A model generated the notes under the pieces. That model made no database searches. It had not been told where the DNA came from and saw nothing but the letters and a program-made list of their open reading frames with translations. 51,295 bases of DNA, from positions 1 through 51,295 of the forward strand of contig JAKPPB010000083.1 of NCBI GenBank assembly GCA_029547605.1, written 5' to 3'. This DNA comes from Methanobacteriota archaeon (GTDB lineage Archaea; Halobacteriota; Methanomicrobia; Methanomicrobiales; Methanospirillaceae). This document shows, in pieces, positions 15,942 to 24,803 of this stretch. Position numbers and translations under genes: made by a program. The stretch's first letter is position 1. Every line of letters starts with the position of its first letter.

Positions 15942-18260
15942 TCACTCTCGCTGAAGGGGATCCTCCTTGATGCAATACATCATGTAACGTCCCTTCACAT
16001 TCTCCACACCGTGTATTTCGTGCTCAAAACCGGGGAACCGGGTATCGAAATCCTGGAGGCAGGAGAGATACCTGAGTATCGGGCCATCCCGCAGCCCCGT
16101 CCGTTCCCCGGGAGCGAGAAGCGGAATCCCGGGAGGATACGGGTAGATTCCGGTTGCGACGATCCTGCCTCCTGCATCCTCGACGGGTACATGTTCTACC
16201 CAGCCGCGCACGATGCTCCTGTAGGCCTCGGCATACACCACGGCGGGCTCCGGAAGAGTGGAATAGGCCTCTTCGAGCAGTTCACACATCCGCCGTTCTC
16301 TTTTGAAGGCATGCATCTCGTCACAGAGGCTCCTCAACGTCATACCCCTATACCTCTCCGGGTACGCGTCTGCGAGATCGGGAAAAATCTCTTCAAGCGG
16401 GGTCTTTTCATCATAATGGCGCTTGAACTCGAAGAGCTCGGTTATAAGGGTTCCCCACTTGCCCTTAGTATTGCCCATCGAGAAGAGGAAGAGGATGATG
16501 TAATCCCCTGACTTCTCGTTCACAATACCCCTGGTTTCGAGGAACCTGACGACAACCGCTGCGGGAATTCCCCACGGACCGAGTGAGCCGTCATCACTCA
16601 CGCCGGGCGTCACGACGGTCACCTTGATGGGGTCAAGCATGCAGTAATTGTCGGGAAGGCCCACAAAACCGTGCCACCCGTCACCCGGGTGGAGCACCCA
16701 CATCGATGGGTTGTCACGGAGCACCTCGAGGGCTGCGTCTGCAAACGGTATCTTCTTCCTGCTCTTTGGATCGGTCACCATGTCGGGCTGCCATATCCCG
16801 AACCACCAGTCCTTCTGCCTTCCTGCCCTCATCACTTCCCTGTATATCCGTGCCATTGTCAGGCGAAACCTTATCGCCTCTTCGATGGATTCCGTGGTAA
16901 GCACCCTGCCCGCGGCCCCATCCATCATCTTTGAAGATACGTCAAGGGACGCCATGAGGGGATAGAGGGGAGACGTGGAGCTGTGCATCATGAATCCCTC
17001 GTTGAACCTGGCGTGCTCGATAGGGATGCGCCCGTTCCGGATGTGGATCATAGACGCCTGGGAGAGGGCGGCCAGGAGCTTGTGGGTTGACTGGGTGGCA
17101 AACACCGTCGGGCCTCCGGTAATTTTTGCATCGTCGCGCATTGCGAAGCGTTCCCGGTAAAGGGGATTAAACCGGGCATACGCATACCATGCCTCGTCAA
17201 AATGGATGCTGTCCACACTCTTCCCAAGCATGCCTTCAACCTGCGAAGCATGGTAGCAGAGGCCGTCATACGTCGAGTTAGTGATAATGGCATGGACAGG
17301 GACGGCGGCCCCGGGATCTTTGACGAACGGGCAGGCTGCAATCTTAGAGCGTATTGCCCCCGGAGTCATCTCACCAGGGGGTATCGGGCCAATAATCCCG
17401 TAACGGTTCCTCGTCGGCACAAGGAAGACAGCAACAGAATGGGTCATCGTGAGCGCATGCTCGGCAGACTTGTGGCAGTTCCGGTCGACGAGGACGATGT
17501 CGCCCTCTGTGACCCTGCCGAAGAAGACAATCTTGTTCGCTGTTGAGGTTCCGTTCGTCACGAAATACGTCCGGTCTGCCCCAAAGACCTTTGCGGCGTA
17601 CCGCTCGGCCTCCCCGATTGGCCCGGAATGGTCAAGGAGCGACCCGAGCTCCCCCACGGATATCGAGAGATCTGACCGGAAGAGCTGCTCGCCGAAGAAA
17701 TTGAAGAAGAGACGACCGGCAGGAGACTTCCGAAAGGCCGTCCCTCCCGCGTGGCCGGGCGTATGCCAGGAGTACTCGAAGTCTTTCGAGAACTTCACCA
17801 TCGCACCGAAGAACGGCGGGAACAGGCTCTCCTTGTACCGATGTGCGGCTGCCGTGATCCTGCCGGCGATGAACTCAGGGGTATCATCCATTATGTTGAC
17901 AAACTCATTGACCTCGCGGATGACGTTGACGTCCATCGAGGCGGTGGCCGCGGATATGGGTTCTGCAACGACAAAGATGGGGATATCCTCGTTCCGCTTC
18001 CTTATCTCGTTGATAAGTCTCTTTGCATCGTTATGATCCTTTGCGCCCGTGCCGCCGAGGTTCCAGTTAACCATGACGCAGTCGGCCTCTGGCAGGTGTG
18101 CAAACGCTGATCTTGCGTCCTCCAGCGATGTGATCATTGTGGCCGCGATCTGATAATCGGCGAGCCCCTTTGCGATGCGCATGAGAGTCCTGCCGCGGGG
18201 AGTATCAGTATGGAGGGAGTCGTCGATGATGACAACATTCAGCCTTTCTTCAGGGTTCAT
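15942..18260 (-). CDS. PLP-dependent Orn/Lys/Arg decarboxylase (AdiA/CadA fold-type I)
   Basis: A 772-residue basic amino-acid decarboxylase with the long acid-resistance architecture. Residues 1-135 form the receiver-like wing domain (DDSLHTDTPRGRTLMRIAKG), followed by the PLP core: SWHTPGHAGGTAFRKSPAG, FRSDLSISVGELGSLLDHSG, YFVTNGTSTANK, HFDEAWYAYARF and the PLP lysine in STHKLLAALSQASMIH. The C-terminal part is the family's usual alpha/beta domain. It removes CO2 from arginine, lysine or ornithine; the similarity in the core suggests arginine but this is not decisive. The ATG at 18260 has AAGGAG 6 nt upstream. A decayed antiporter follows, so the enzyme may now serve polyamine synthesis rather than acid export. 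Confidence 0.88.
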   Translation of the reverse strand: MNPEERLNVVIIDDSLHTDTPRGRTLMRIAKGLADYQIAATMITSLEDARSAFAHLPEADCVMVNWNLGGTGAKDHNDAKRLINEIRKRNEDIPIFVVAEPISAATASMDVNVIREVNEFVNIMDDTPEFIAGRITAAAHRYKESLFPPFFGAMVKFSKDFEYSWHTPGHAGGTAFRKSPAGRLFFNFFGEQLFRSDLSISVGELGSLLDHSGPIGEAERYAAKVFGADRTYFVTNGTSTANKIVFFGRVTEGDIVLVDRNCHKSAEHALTMTHSVAVFLVPTRNRYGIIGPIPPGEMTPGAIRSKIAACPFVKDPGAAVPVHAIITNSTYDGLCYHASQVEGMLGKSVDSIHFDEAWYAYARFNPLYRERFAMRDDAKITGGPTVFATQSTHKLLAALSQASMIHIRNGRIPIEHARFNEGFMMHSSTSPLYPLMASLDVSSKMMDGAAGRVLTTESIEEAIRFRLTMARIYREVMRAGRQKDWWFGIWQPDMVTDPKSRKKIPFADAALEVLRDNPSMWVLHPGDGWHGFVGLPDNYCMLDPIKVTVVTPGVSDDGSLGPWGIPAAVVVRFLETRGIVNEKSGDYIILFLFSMGNTKGKWGTLITELFEFKRHYDEKTPLEEIFPDLADAYPERYRGMTLRSLCDEMHAFKRERRMCELLEEAYSTLPEPAVVYAEAYRSIVRGWVEHVPVEDAGGRIVATGIYPYPPGIPLLAPGERTGLRDGPILRYLSCLQDFDTRFPGFEHEIHGVENVKGRYMMYCIKEDPLQRE

Positions 18261-18541
18261 GAGTGCTCCTTCACTTCGTAATCCGGTGATAGCGCAGGTG
18301 CAGAACCATGTGGATATACCATCGGCAGGGTGATCCCCGCATCGGTCACAGATCAGAGCCCCTGCAGGAACCCCGGTATATCCCAAAGAGAGGCAGATAC
18401 CCCTGGGAATACAAGTATTCAAACCTGCACCACGGCGGGTGATGCCGGCAGCGCGCCCCACAAGCAATGCTTGGGGGGAGACGCCACCTGGGCGATATCA
18501 ATTTTCCATCCAAGCCTTCCGCCAGCGACTATTTAAATGTT
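18261..18541 (-). promoter_or_regulatory. Promoter and long structured leader of the decarboxylase gene
   Basis: On the minus strand a TATA box (ATTTAAATA, 18530-18539) predicts a transcript start near 18510, leaving a leader of about 250 nt, long for an archaeal mRNA. Near its 5' end lies a strong hairpin: CAAGC (18461-18465) with GCTTG (18469-18473), extended after one mismatch by CCCC/GGGG. The decarboxylase frame stays open upstream to 18467, but that stretch is Cys/Gly/Arg-rich and unlike the family. The remaining gap to 18687 shows no gene. Confidence 0.5.
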
Positions 18542-18687
18542 CCCTGACCAGTTTTCCTGACCCGCCGACTCCTCCTCTGGGGCCTCTCACGGGCGGGGAT
18601 AGTGGAAAAACGTGTGCAGGAGATCCATTTTGAAGACCTTTTCAGCCATGCCTATCCGGCTGCAAATGAGGGAGCAGATCACCACTC

Positions 18688-19266
18688 TCACCTACCCTCG
18701 TCCCGGGGAGGTTCATGGAATATCTGCCCTTCAAAGGTGAAGACCTCGACCCCCTTCTGCTTCCAGCACCCTGCCGGCAACCCTGCCTTCATACAGGTGT
18801 GGTCAAGGAACTCCCTGCTGTCCCATTTCCATTCCACCGCTACCTGAGGAAGGAGGAGTCCACTCCGGCCAAATCCCCTGACGATCAGTCCATGCCTGCC
18901 GACCTGGACAGCCTGTGGACGATCCAAGGGTTCGGCACCCAGCAGCATGGGAACGGTGAGTACAGTCACTTCTATCCTGATTCGTGCCAGTTCCGCCTTC
19001 TCAACGGGGGGAAACCTCGGGTCCTCCCTCGCTGCAGCATAAGCAGCATCCCGAAGGGCCTTTTCCAGGGCCATGTGGGGGTAGGGGAACCCGATACACC
19101 CCCTGAGTTCCCCATGCACCGTGAGAGTCACAAATACCCCCCTCTTTTCCCTGAATACAGGCGGCAGTTCGAGAACTGACTCTGGTTTTCCGCCAATGGC
19201 ATGATCAAGGACTGAGCGTGCCAGTCGCAACGCGAGTGCTCCCTCTTCTGGCGTGAGCGCATCCAT
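18688..19266 (-). CDS. AMMECR1-domain protein
   Basis: A 192-residue protein of the conserved AMMECR1 family. The hallmark LRGCIGFP (ELRGCIGFPYPHMALEKALR near residue 70) is present, along with VFVTLTVHG, AAREDPRFPPV, IRIEVTVLT and VGRHGLIVRG; the C-terminal WDSREFLDHTCMKAGLPAGC with Trp-Lys ending is also typical. Family members are compact two-domain proteins of unknown biochemical role, often linked with MEMO1 and a radical SAM enzyme in archaea and bacteria; those partners are not in this window. ATG 19266 is chosen as the start of similarity. Divergent from RNase P RNA, about 30 bp away. Confidence 0.88.
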   Translation of the reverse strand: MDALTPEEGALALRLARSVLDHAIGGKPESVLELPPVFREKRGVFVTLTVHGELRGCIGFPYPHMALEKALRDAAYAAAREDPRFPPVEKAELARIRIEVTVLTVPMLLGAEPLDRPQAVQVGRHGLIVRGFGRSGLLLPQVAVEWKWDSREFLDHTCMKAGLPAGCWKQKGVEVFTFEGQIFHEPPRDEGR

Positions 19267-19270
19267 CAGG

Positions 19271-19280
19271 TGTAAATAAG
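19271..19280 (+). promoter_or_regulatory. TATA box of the RNase P RNA gene
   Basis: TGTAAATAAG lies about 25 bp before the predicted 5' end of RNase P RNA near 19298, the normal distance for an archaeal TATA box. A second A/T stretch (ATTATATA, 19291-19298) overlaps the likely start itself. Confidence 0.5.
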
Positions 19281-19297
19281 GTGTCTTCCTATTATAT

Positions 19298-19649
19298 AGT
19301 GAGAGGGAGAGTGCGGCTGACGGTGGCACACGGTGCTGCTGAGGAAAGTCCCCCCACCTGCTGAGCGCGCAGCCGTATGCAAGTACGGGTGGCGAGAGTC
19401 ACGGCAATGGCACAGAAACGACACGGCCTGCCCCCAGCGATGATGCGATCGAGCCCTAAAGAGGGGCAATGCGTCGCGCCTCTACCGGGGCGCGTATGTC
19501 TCGTTGATGCGTAAGGGCAGGAATCGATGAAACGGTGAATCCCTGCGGGTGCAAGCCAGAACAGGGCATGCAGGCTGCTCAGTGCCTGCCCGGGTATGGC
19601 GCATAGCTGAATGCCGCACCGAACAGAAGGGGGCTTACTCCTCCCACTC
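19298..19649 (+). ncRNA. rnpB: RNase P RNA, archaeal type A
   Basis: The RNA component of ribonuclease P, which cleaves the 5' leader from precursor tRNAs. All universal conserved regions are readable in order: GAGGAAAGTCC (19341-19351, CR-I), ACAGAAACGACACGG (about 19412-19426, CR-II/III area), AAACGGTGAATCCCTGCGGG then TGCAAGCCAGAACAGGG (19530-19566, CR-IV area), and GAACAGAAGGGGGCTTA (19621-19637, CR-V). The ends can pair as P1 (AGTGAGAGGGAG with CTCCTCCCACT). About 350 nt, the usual size. The exact 5' and 3' ends are estimates. Confidence 0.93.
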
Positions 19650-19712
19650 CATTCCTGTATGCACTTTGTGCAATAATTTTATCCTTCTCTATGCACCAGG
19701 GTAATACAACAC

Positions 19713-20273
19713 ATGCATATTCCAACACCTGCGGAGATCAAGGCAAAGAGAGAACTCCTGGGAATGAAGCAGGCTGACCTTGCCGAGCGTGCAGGTATCA
19801 GTCAGTCTATGGTGGCACGAATCGAATCGGGGAGCGTAGACCCAAGGGCAAGCACCCTAGCAAAGATCGTCCATGTACTCAATACCATGGCAAGGCCAAG
19901 GATCACCGCCGGGCGTGTCATGCACTCACCGGTCATTAGCGTGGGGGTCGATGACACCATCACCCATGCGGTGGACATCATGGAGAGATACAGCATCTCC
20001 CAGGTCCCCGTCATCGAGGAGGGTATCCCCGTGGGTTGCATCTCGGAATCGGCAATCGTGAACGCGATCGAGGACCAGGGAGCCCACCGCACGCAGGGTG
20101 AGCAGGTGAAGCATTACATGGAGTCAGGGTTTCCCACCGTCCCCCATGATATGGATATCGAAACGGTGATCAGGATACTCCAGCACCACCATGCTGTGCT
20201 GGTGACCGAAGGGGGAAGGGTGAGGGGTGTCATCACAAAGCATGACCTCATCCCACTTATCATGGACCGCTAG
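19713..20273 (+). CDS. HTH-CBS transcription regulator
   Basis: A 186-residue protein with an XRE-type helix-turn-helix at residues 6-60 (KRELLGMKQADLAERAGISQ, SMVARIESGSVDPRASTLAK) followed by two CBS domains, about residues 68-125 (VMHSPVISVGVDDTITHAVD) and 133-186 (MESGFPTVPHDMDIETVIRI). Such fusions are common in methanogens; the CBS pair normally binds an adenosine compound (AMP, ATP, SAM) and could make DNA binding respond to energy or methylation state. Target genes are not identified. It follows RNase P RNA by 63 bp and its stop overlaps the convergent tpiA stop by 4 nt. Confidence 0.88.
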   Translation: MHIPTPAEIKAKRELLGMKQADLAERAGISQSMVARIESGSVDPRASTLAKIVHVLNTMARPRITAGRVMHSPVISVGVDDTITHAVDIMERYSISQVPVIEEGIPVGCISESAIVNAIEDQGAHRTQGEQVKHYMESGFPTVPHDMDIETVIRILQHHHAVLVTEGGRVRGVITKHDLIPLIMDR

Positions 20274-20938
20274 AGTTTCGAGACCAGGTCCCGCAGCACG
20301 CTGATGGGCGCTTTTGCCTTGACCACGCTTGATGCCAGGAGCACTCCCGCTGTCCCGAGATCGACTGCGACCTTCACACACTCGCCGGAGTGGATACCCG
20401 CACCTGTCAGGATCTTCACGGAGGGATTGACCCTCTGCACCGCATCGACCGTTCCGGTGATGATCTCGGGATTGGCCTGGGAGACAGAAACGGTGCCGCC
20501 GATCAGTTCCGGTGGCTCAATTGCGACAAAATCAGGGCCAAGGGCTGCAGCTGCAGCGCTCGTTGCAATGTTATTTGAGCATACCACCGAGATAAGCCCC
20601 GCCGACCGGAGTTGCGTGACCGCGGCATCAATGTCCGCAAGGGTGAGGCGGCGTTCGGAATGGTTTACGAGGGAACCTGTCGCCCCCGCGGAACGGAGCG
20701 CCTCGACTGTCACCGAGCCCGTATGGGCACCCGGGGCAGCTGCGTCCACGTGCTGGGCGTATACGGGGAGGGAGTAGTGCATTGACATCGGGTGGATGTT
20801 CATGTAACTGGGGGCGATCCCGATCTCCACTCCGGATTCCTCTGCCACCTGCTGGGCGGCTTCTGCAATATGGTGGGCGCGCTGACCGCTGCCCTCGGTG
20901 TAGGTCTTCAGGTTGAGAAGGATGAATGGCATTCCCAT
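20270..20938 (-). CDS. tpiA: Triosephosphate isomerase, archaeal type
   Basis: A 222-residue TIM, the short archaeal form (about 225 against 250 in bacteria). It interconverts dihydroxyacetone phosphate and glyceraldehyde 3-phosphate in gluconeogenesis. Active-site residues are visible: Asn-Leu-Lys in LLNLKTY near residue 10, His in LVNHSERR near 92, and Glu in VAIEPPELIGG near 141; the phosphate loop is ILTGAGIHSG and the end VLLASSVVKAK. Start could also be the ATG at 20932. It lies 42 bp after the U32 gene on the same strand. Confidence 0.93.
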   Translation of the reverse strand: MGMPFILLNLKTYTEGSGQRAHHIAEAAQQVAEESGVEIGIAPSYMNIHPMSMHYSLPVYAQHVDAAAPGAHTGSVTVEALRSAGATGSLVNHSERRLTLADIDAAVTQLRSAGLISVVCSNNIATSAAAAALGPDFVAIEPPELIGGTVSVSQANPEIITGTVDAVQRVNPSVKILTGAGIHSGECVKVAVDLGTAGVLLASSVVKAKAPISVLRDLVSKL

Positions 20939-20980
20939 ACAGATCTCTCAGTCAATGATATGGCTACGCAAGGGGAAAAC

Positions 20981-23605
20981 CTATTCTGCTCCAGTATCGC
21001 CATATCCTGCCACCCCCCTGTCAAAGTGTCCCGAAGTGATTCCGCCCCTGGACATCGTCCGCACCCGGTCCACGAGGTGCGCCCAATATGACCGGGGAGT
21101 GTGTGCCCTGAACACCGCCTCAATGCCCTCGCGGTAGAGGGAGGCCATGCCTGCTGCGTACCGCTCCCCCCTCCCCCGGGCATCGACGGCAAGGGAATGG
21201 ACTCCCATTGAAACCAGTCCCGGTATGCGGTCAATAAGCGTTGTCTCCACCGCATTAAGGACGTGGGTTCGCCCCAGGCGATCCTCGTGGACCGGGAAGA
21301 CCCTGCCCGTCTCATCCCTGAGTCCGAATGCATCCGACCCCGAATGAGGACGATTCCCAACCAGGGTGGACAGGAGACGGTCCTCACTGACGATCGCGTC
21401 CAGATTTCCCTGGCAGATGATCTCGTACCTGATTTGCGGCTTCGCTCTGGATGATAGGGCGAGGAGCCTCTCCACCTGGGAAGATGAGAGCTCTGGGGAG
21501 AGGGTGAATTGGGATATAGGGGGGTGAAATGCACGTGCTGCGCAGGCATTGTAAATGTTCATGCCCTGTCCTCCAATGACTTCCACGCGGGGCTCGTACG
21601 AGAGGATCGCTTCCGCCATCCCCGCCTCATCGACCATGACGCGGCGGACCCCGGCGCCGAAAAGTTCAGGAATCATCGGGAGGGCCTTTTCGAGGAACGG
21701 GCGGCCGGTGATTCGGGGCCATTTCCAGGTACACGATACATTGCGCTTGCTGCAGTACCTGGACCCGGTGCAGAGATCCCTGAAATAATTTTCCCAGCCA
21801 GGGACTGATGGATCATAGCAGATCGCATCGCACCCTGCAATGCAGGCTGATTCGAGTTCCCCGGGTGTTGCGCAATAAATGTTCAATACCGGGCGCGGGG
21901 CCTCCCGTTCAATCAAGTTTCCAGGCAGGATTCCCGGGACATCCCTTTGAAAAAATTTTTGGAGACGTGTGCCGGCATCTCCAATGGCCGTACTTTCAGG
22001 GAGAAATCCACGAAGCCATTCTTTCTCTAGACCGGTGAGAAGTTCACGTCTGATGTGGTTCAGCACGCCAAGCGGGACGAACGGATCGCCATGGCGGTCG
22101 ATGAACACTTTATCCACTCTGAAAGGGGACTCCCCTGTCTTTTGCAGTTGCCGGGATGCGGCCTCCACCGAGAGACGTGCAGTCTCTGCGTGTTTGGGAA
22201 TAAAATCCACCACACTGCTGACCACAATTTCTCTCCCCAGGGGTCCGGGGCATGTGGCGGTCCCCTCCAGCGGTTCCCCTTCTGCGATACGGACCCGGAT
22301 CACTACAGGAGTTCGGGACCGCTTCGGATCCTCATGGAGCGCCTCCTTGAGCCTGCCAGAAAGGTCCAGGCTCCTTGTGACGGAGACGGCCGAACCTTGT
22401 CTCACCCCGCTCACCTGCATAGGTAAAAAGAGCATATTCCCTCGGCGTTCGGAATTCCTTTGAAGCGATTGTCCAGTCCTGATTTCCCCCGTGGGATCAA
22501 CAACGAGGATCCCGTCTCCCGAAACCGGCAGGTATCGCGAAGAGGGACTGATCAGAATCCCCCCACCCTTCGGTACGCGCACTACCGTCCCGAGGAAGAG
22601 CCCCCGATGGTCGGGCCGATCCCTCCCCATGAGTGAGGGGCCTCTGTCGCCCAGGAGATAGCCTCCCGTAAAACCCCTGTTGAACGCTCTTGCCATCTCG
22701 TCTATATCATCCTGCGAGTGCCATTCATTCCCGTTCGTCAATGCATCGAGGGCTCTCCGGTACGCACCCACAACTGCTGCCACATACTCCGGGGACCGCA
22801 TCCTGCCTTCGATCTTCAGGGCTTCAACTCCCCGCGCAACAATCTCGCGCAGTCCGTCATAGCAGCAGAGATCCCTGGTGGAGAGAAGGTAGCGGTCACG
22901 ACAGGAGACCGCGGATACATCCGTCAATCGGCCAAAATTGTCAAGAACACCATGCAGCAAAGTATAGGGCTTCCGGCAGGGCTGGGCGCACATCCCCCGG
23001 TTCCCGCTCCTGCCCCCGATCACCGAAGAGAGGAGGCACTGCCCGGAATACGAGTAGCAGAGTGCCCCATGGACGAAGATCTCGATCTCAGGCCTGTCCT
23101 CCCTGGGGGTCGCCATGATCCGGTCGATCTCGGAGAGTGGCGTTTCGCGCGCTATTACCACGCGGGTGAAACCGGCCTTCCATGCCCATTCCACTCCCTC
23201 TCTCGTGGATATCGTACACTGGGTGGACGCGTGAAGGTCAAGACCAGGTATCATCTCCCGCGCAAGAGCAAGGAGGCCGGGGTCCTGGATAAGGACTGCA
23301 TCGACACCCATCTCATGGAGCGACAGGAGATACTCCATCGCATCCTGCAGTTCACGGTCCTGGATGAGCGTGTTGACCGTGATATATACTCGCACGCCGC
23401 GGAGATGTGCGTACTCCACCGCATCCCGTATCTCTCCTCCGCTGAAATTGGCCGCAAAGTGCCTTGCCCCAAACTTCCTGCCTCCCAGGTATACCGCATC
23501 GGCTCCGGCAGCTACCGCTGCCTGCAACGCCTCCTTTGATCCTGCCGGGGCAAGCAGTTCGGGACAGTGGCGTTTTTTGCCGGGGAGAGATCCGGGATGC
23601 CTCAT
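20981..23605 (-). CDS. Peptidase U32 family protein with C-terminal extension
   Basis: An 874-residue member of the U32 (YegQ/RlhA/TrhP/UbiU) family, which despite its name includes RNA-hydroxylating and prephenate-dependent enzymes. N-terminal half: ELLAPAGSKEALQAAVAAGADAVYLGG, the signature EIFVHGALCYSYSGQCLLSS with iron-sulfur cysteines, and GNRGMCAQPCRKPY. The rest contains a DUF3656-like central part and a second U32-like barrel (residues about 600-830, e.g. AICYDPSVPGWENYF). Long two-part members occur in bacteria and methanogens. The substrate here is unknown; 23S rRNA or tRNA modification is a reasonable inference. Probably co-transcribed with tpiA. Confidence 0.85.
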   Translation of the reverse strand: MRHPGSLPGKKRHCPELLAPAGSKEALQAAVAAGADAVYLGGRKFGARHFAANFSGGEIRDAVEYAHLRGVRVYITVNTLIQDRELQDAMEYLLSLHEMGVDAVLIQDPGLLALAREMIPGLDLHASTQCTISTREGVEWAWKAGFTRVVIARETPLSEIDRIMATPREDRPEIEIFVHGALCYSYSGQCLLSSVIGGRSGNRGMCAQPCRKPYTLLHGVLDNFGRLTDVSAVSCRDRYLLSTRDLCCYDGLREIVARGVEALKIEGRMRSPEYVAAVVGAYRRALDALTNGNEWHSQDDIDEMARAFNRGFTGGYLLGDRGPSLMGRDRPDHRGLFLGTVVRVPKGGGILISPSSRYLPVSGDGILVVDPTGEIRTGQSLQRNSERRGNMLFLPMQVSGVRQGSAVSVTRSLDLSGRLKEALHEDPKRSRTPVVIRVRIAEGEPLEGTATCPGPLGREIVVSSVVDFIPKHAETARLSVEAASRQLQKTGESPFRVDKVFIDRHGDPFVPLGVLNHIRRELLTGLEKEWLRGFLPESTAIGDAGTRLQKFFQRDVPGILPGNLIEREAPRPVLNIYCATPGELESACIAGCDAICYDPSVPGWENYFRDLCTGSRYCSKRNVSCTWKWPRITGRPFLEKALPMIPELFGAGVRRVMVDEAGMAEAILSYEPRVEVIGGQGMNIYNACAARAFHPPISQFTLSPELSSSQVERLLALSSRAKPQIRYEIICQGNLDAIVSEDRLLSTLVGNRPHSGSDAFGLRDETGRVFPVHEDRLGRTHVLNAVETTLIDRIPGLVSMGVHSLAVDARGRGERYAAGMASLYREGIEAVFRAHTPRSYWAHLVDRVRTMSRGGITSGHFDRGVAGYGDTGAE

Positions 23606-23664
23606 GTGGGGTGAGAGGTCGCCCGGATGGAGATTAAATACTCGCCCGGCTAAGATTCGTTGGA

Positions 23665-24300
23665 ATGCGATGCGCGGTATCGGTCCCGGACACGGCCCTC
23701 ATTTCTCATGCCCTCTCTGCAGGAGCAGACATAATAGAAGTCAGGCTGGACCTTACCGGCAGGATACCAGAGCAGAATGCACAGGAAGTATTTTCTGATA
23801 TTCCAATCCCCCTGATATTCACCCTCAGGAGCACCAATGAGGGGGGATCGTTTCATGGAGGACCCGCTGAATGGTGGGAGATGCTCCAGCCATACCTCTT
23901 CTATGCTACGTATATTGACATCGAAGAGCGGTTCGCATCCTTTGCCCCTCTTCTAAAAGGCATGGGAAAGACCCTGATCTCTTCGTATCACACTCCCTCC
24001 ATGCCGGACTCTCATGCACTTGCTCTCCGGGAATCAAGTCTGCGGTCCTTTGGCGATATCCCGAAAATTGTTGTCAGCCCCCGTTCAGAGGACGATGTCA
24101 TCGCACTCCTCTCCTTCACAAGGCAGGCAAGAAAACCTGTCATTACCAGCATCATGGGAACCAGGTTCCGTTATGCCCGCCTCCTGCTCCCGCTGTTTGG
24201 GTCGTACCTGGTATTCTGCCACTGCGGCACCGTTGCCTCTCCCGGGCAATATCACGTCCGTGAGTGGAAGGAGTTCTGCCGCCTTGTCAGGGACCTCTGA
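23665..24300 (+). CDS. aroD: 3-dehydroquinate dehydratase, type I
   Basis: A 211-residue class I DHQ dehydratase that forms 3-dehydroshikimate by a Schiff-base mechanism. Visible residues: Glu25 and Arg27 (IIEVRLD), Arg55 (FTLRSTNEGG), catalytic His109 (SSYHTP), Schiff-base Lys134 (IPKIVV) and the C-terminal VASPGQ loop. It supplies the one shikimate step absent from the neighbouring leftward aro operon, but sits on the opposite strand with its own promoter. Its 3' end overlaps the convergent lipoprotein gene by 14 nt. Confidence 0.93.
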   Translation: MRCAVSVPDTALISHALSAGADIIEVRLDLTGRIPEQNAQEVFSDIPIPLIFTLRSTNEGGSFHGGPAEWWEMLQPYLFYATYIDIEERFASFAPLLKGMGKTLISSYHTPSMPDSHALALRESSLRSFGDIPKIVVSPRSEDDVIALLSFTRQARKPVITSIMGTRFRYARLLLPLFGSYLVFCHCGTVASPGQYHVREWKEFCRLVRDL

Positions 24301-24697
24301 CCACAGGGATTGCCCTGATAGTATACTCGTCGAGGCATTCACCGTCCAAAACGACTCTGGCTGTCTTCTCCTCCCCTGGCCCAATCGTTCCCAGGAACAG
24401 GTCCTTTGCATCCCTCACCGCCCCTGTCCTGGCATTTACAAGTTCTACATGCAGGTGCACGTTCTTCTCCTCACTACTGCCGGGATTTACGACCTGGAGT
24501 ACCACAGTCCAGGTGCAACCCCTTGAAAAGCCCCAGTCGGCATCCTGATCAACGAGGGTCGCCCGCAGAGCAGAATTCTCCTCTCCCGTGCCATCGGGCG
24601 CGGATTGCGAGAGGACCGAGATGCACCCTCCGGCAAGGATGCTTCCGCACACCAGGAATGCAAGGAGGAGACTCATTCCTGATCGTTTTGCCTTCAT
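24287..24697 (-). CDS. Predicted small lipoprotein
   Basis: A 136-residue exported protein. The N-terminus has a basic head (MKAKRSG), a hydrophobic core (MSLLLAFLVCGSIL) and a lipobox LAGGC that would put the lipidated Cys near residue 25. The mature part (TWTVVLQVVNPGSSEEKNVH, VRDAKDLFLGTIGPGEEKTA) looks like a beta-sandwich of about 100 residues, as in many methanogen surface lipoproteins. ATG 24697 follows GAGAGGGG by 4 nt. It lies between aroD (convergent) and the aro operon end; no functional link is evident. Confidence 0.75.
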   Translation of the reverse strand: MKAKRSGMSLLLAFLVCGSILAGGCISVLSQSAPDGTGEENSALRATLVDQDADWGFSRGCTWTVVLQVVNPGSSEEKNVHLHVELVNARTGAVRDAKDLFLGTIGPGEEKTARVVLDGECLDEYTIRAIPVVRGP

Positions 24698-24803
24698 AAT
24701 ACCCCTCTCTCCTCGTCCAGGCTGTGTCTCCCTGGAAAAAGGCAATGTTCAAGAAGTTGTGTCATGGCTGCAGGAATGGTGTGCAGGGCCAGGATAAAGC
24801 CTT

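Noticed and set aside
18261-18467. In-frame upstream extension of the decarboxylase by 69 residues
   Set aside because: The added residues are Cys/Gly/Arg-rich and have no counterpart in the family, whereas ATG 18260 has a good ribosome site.
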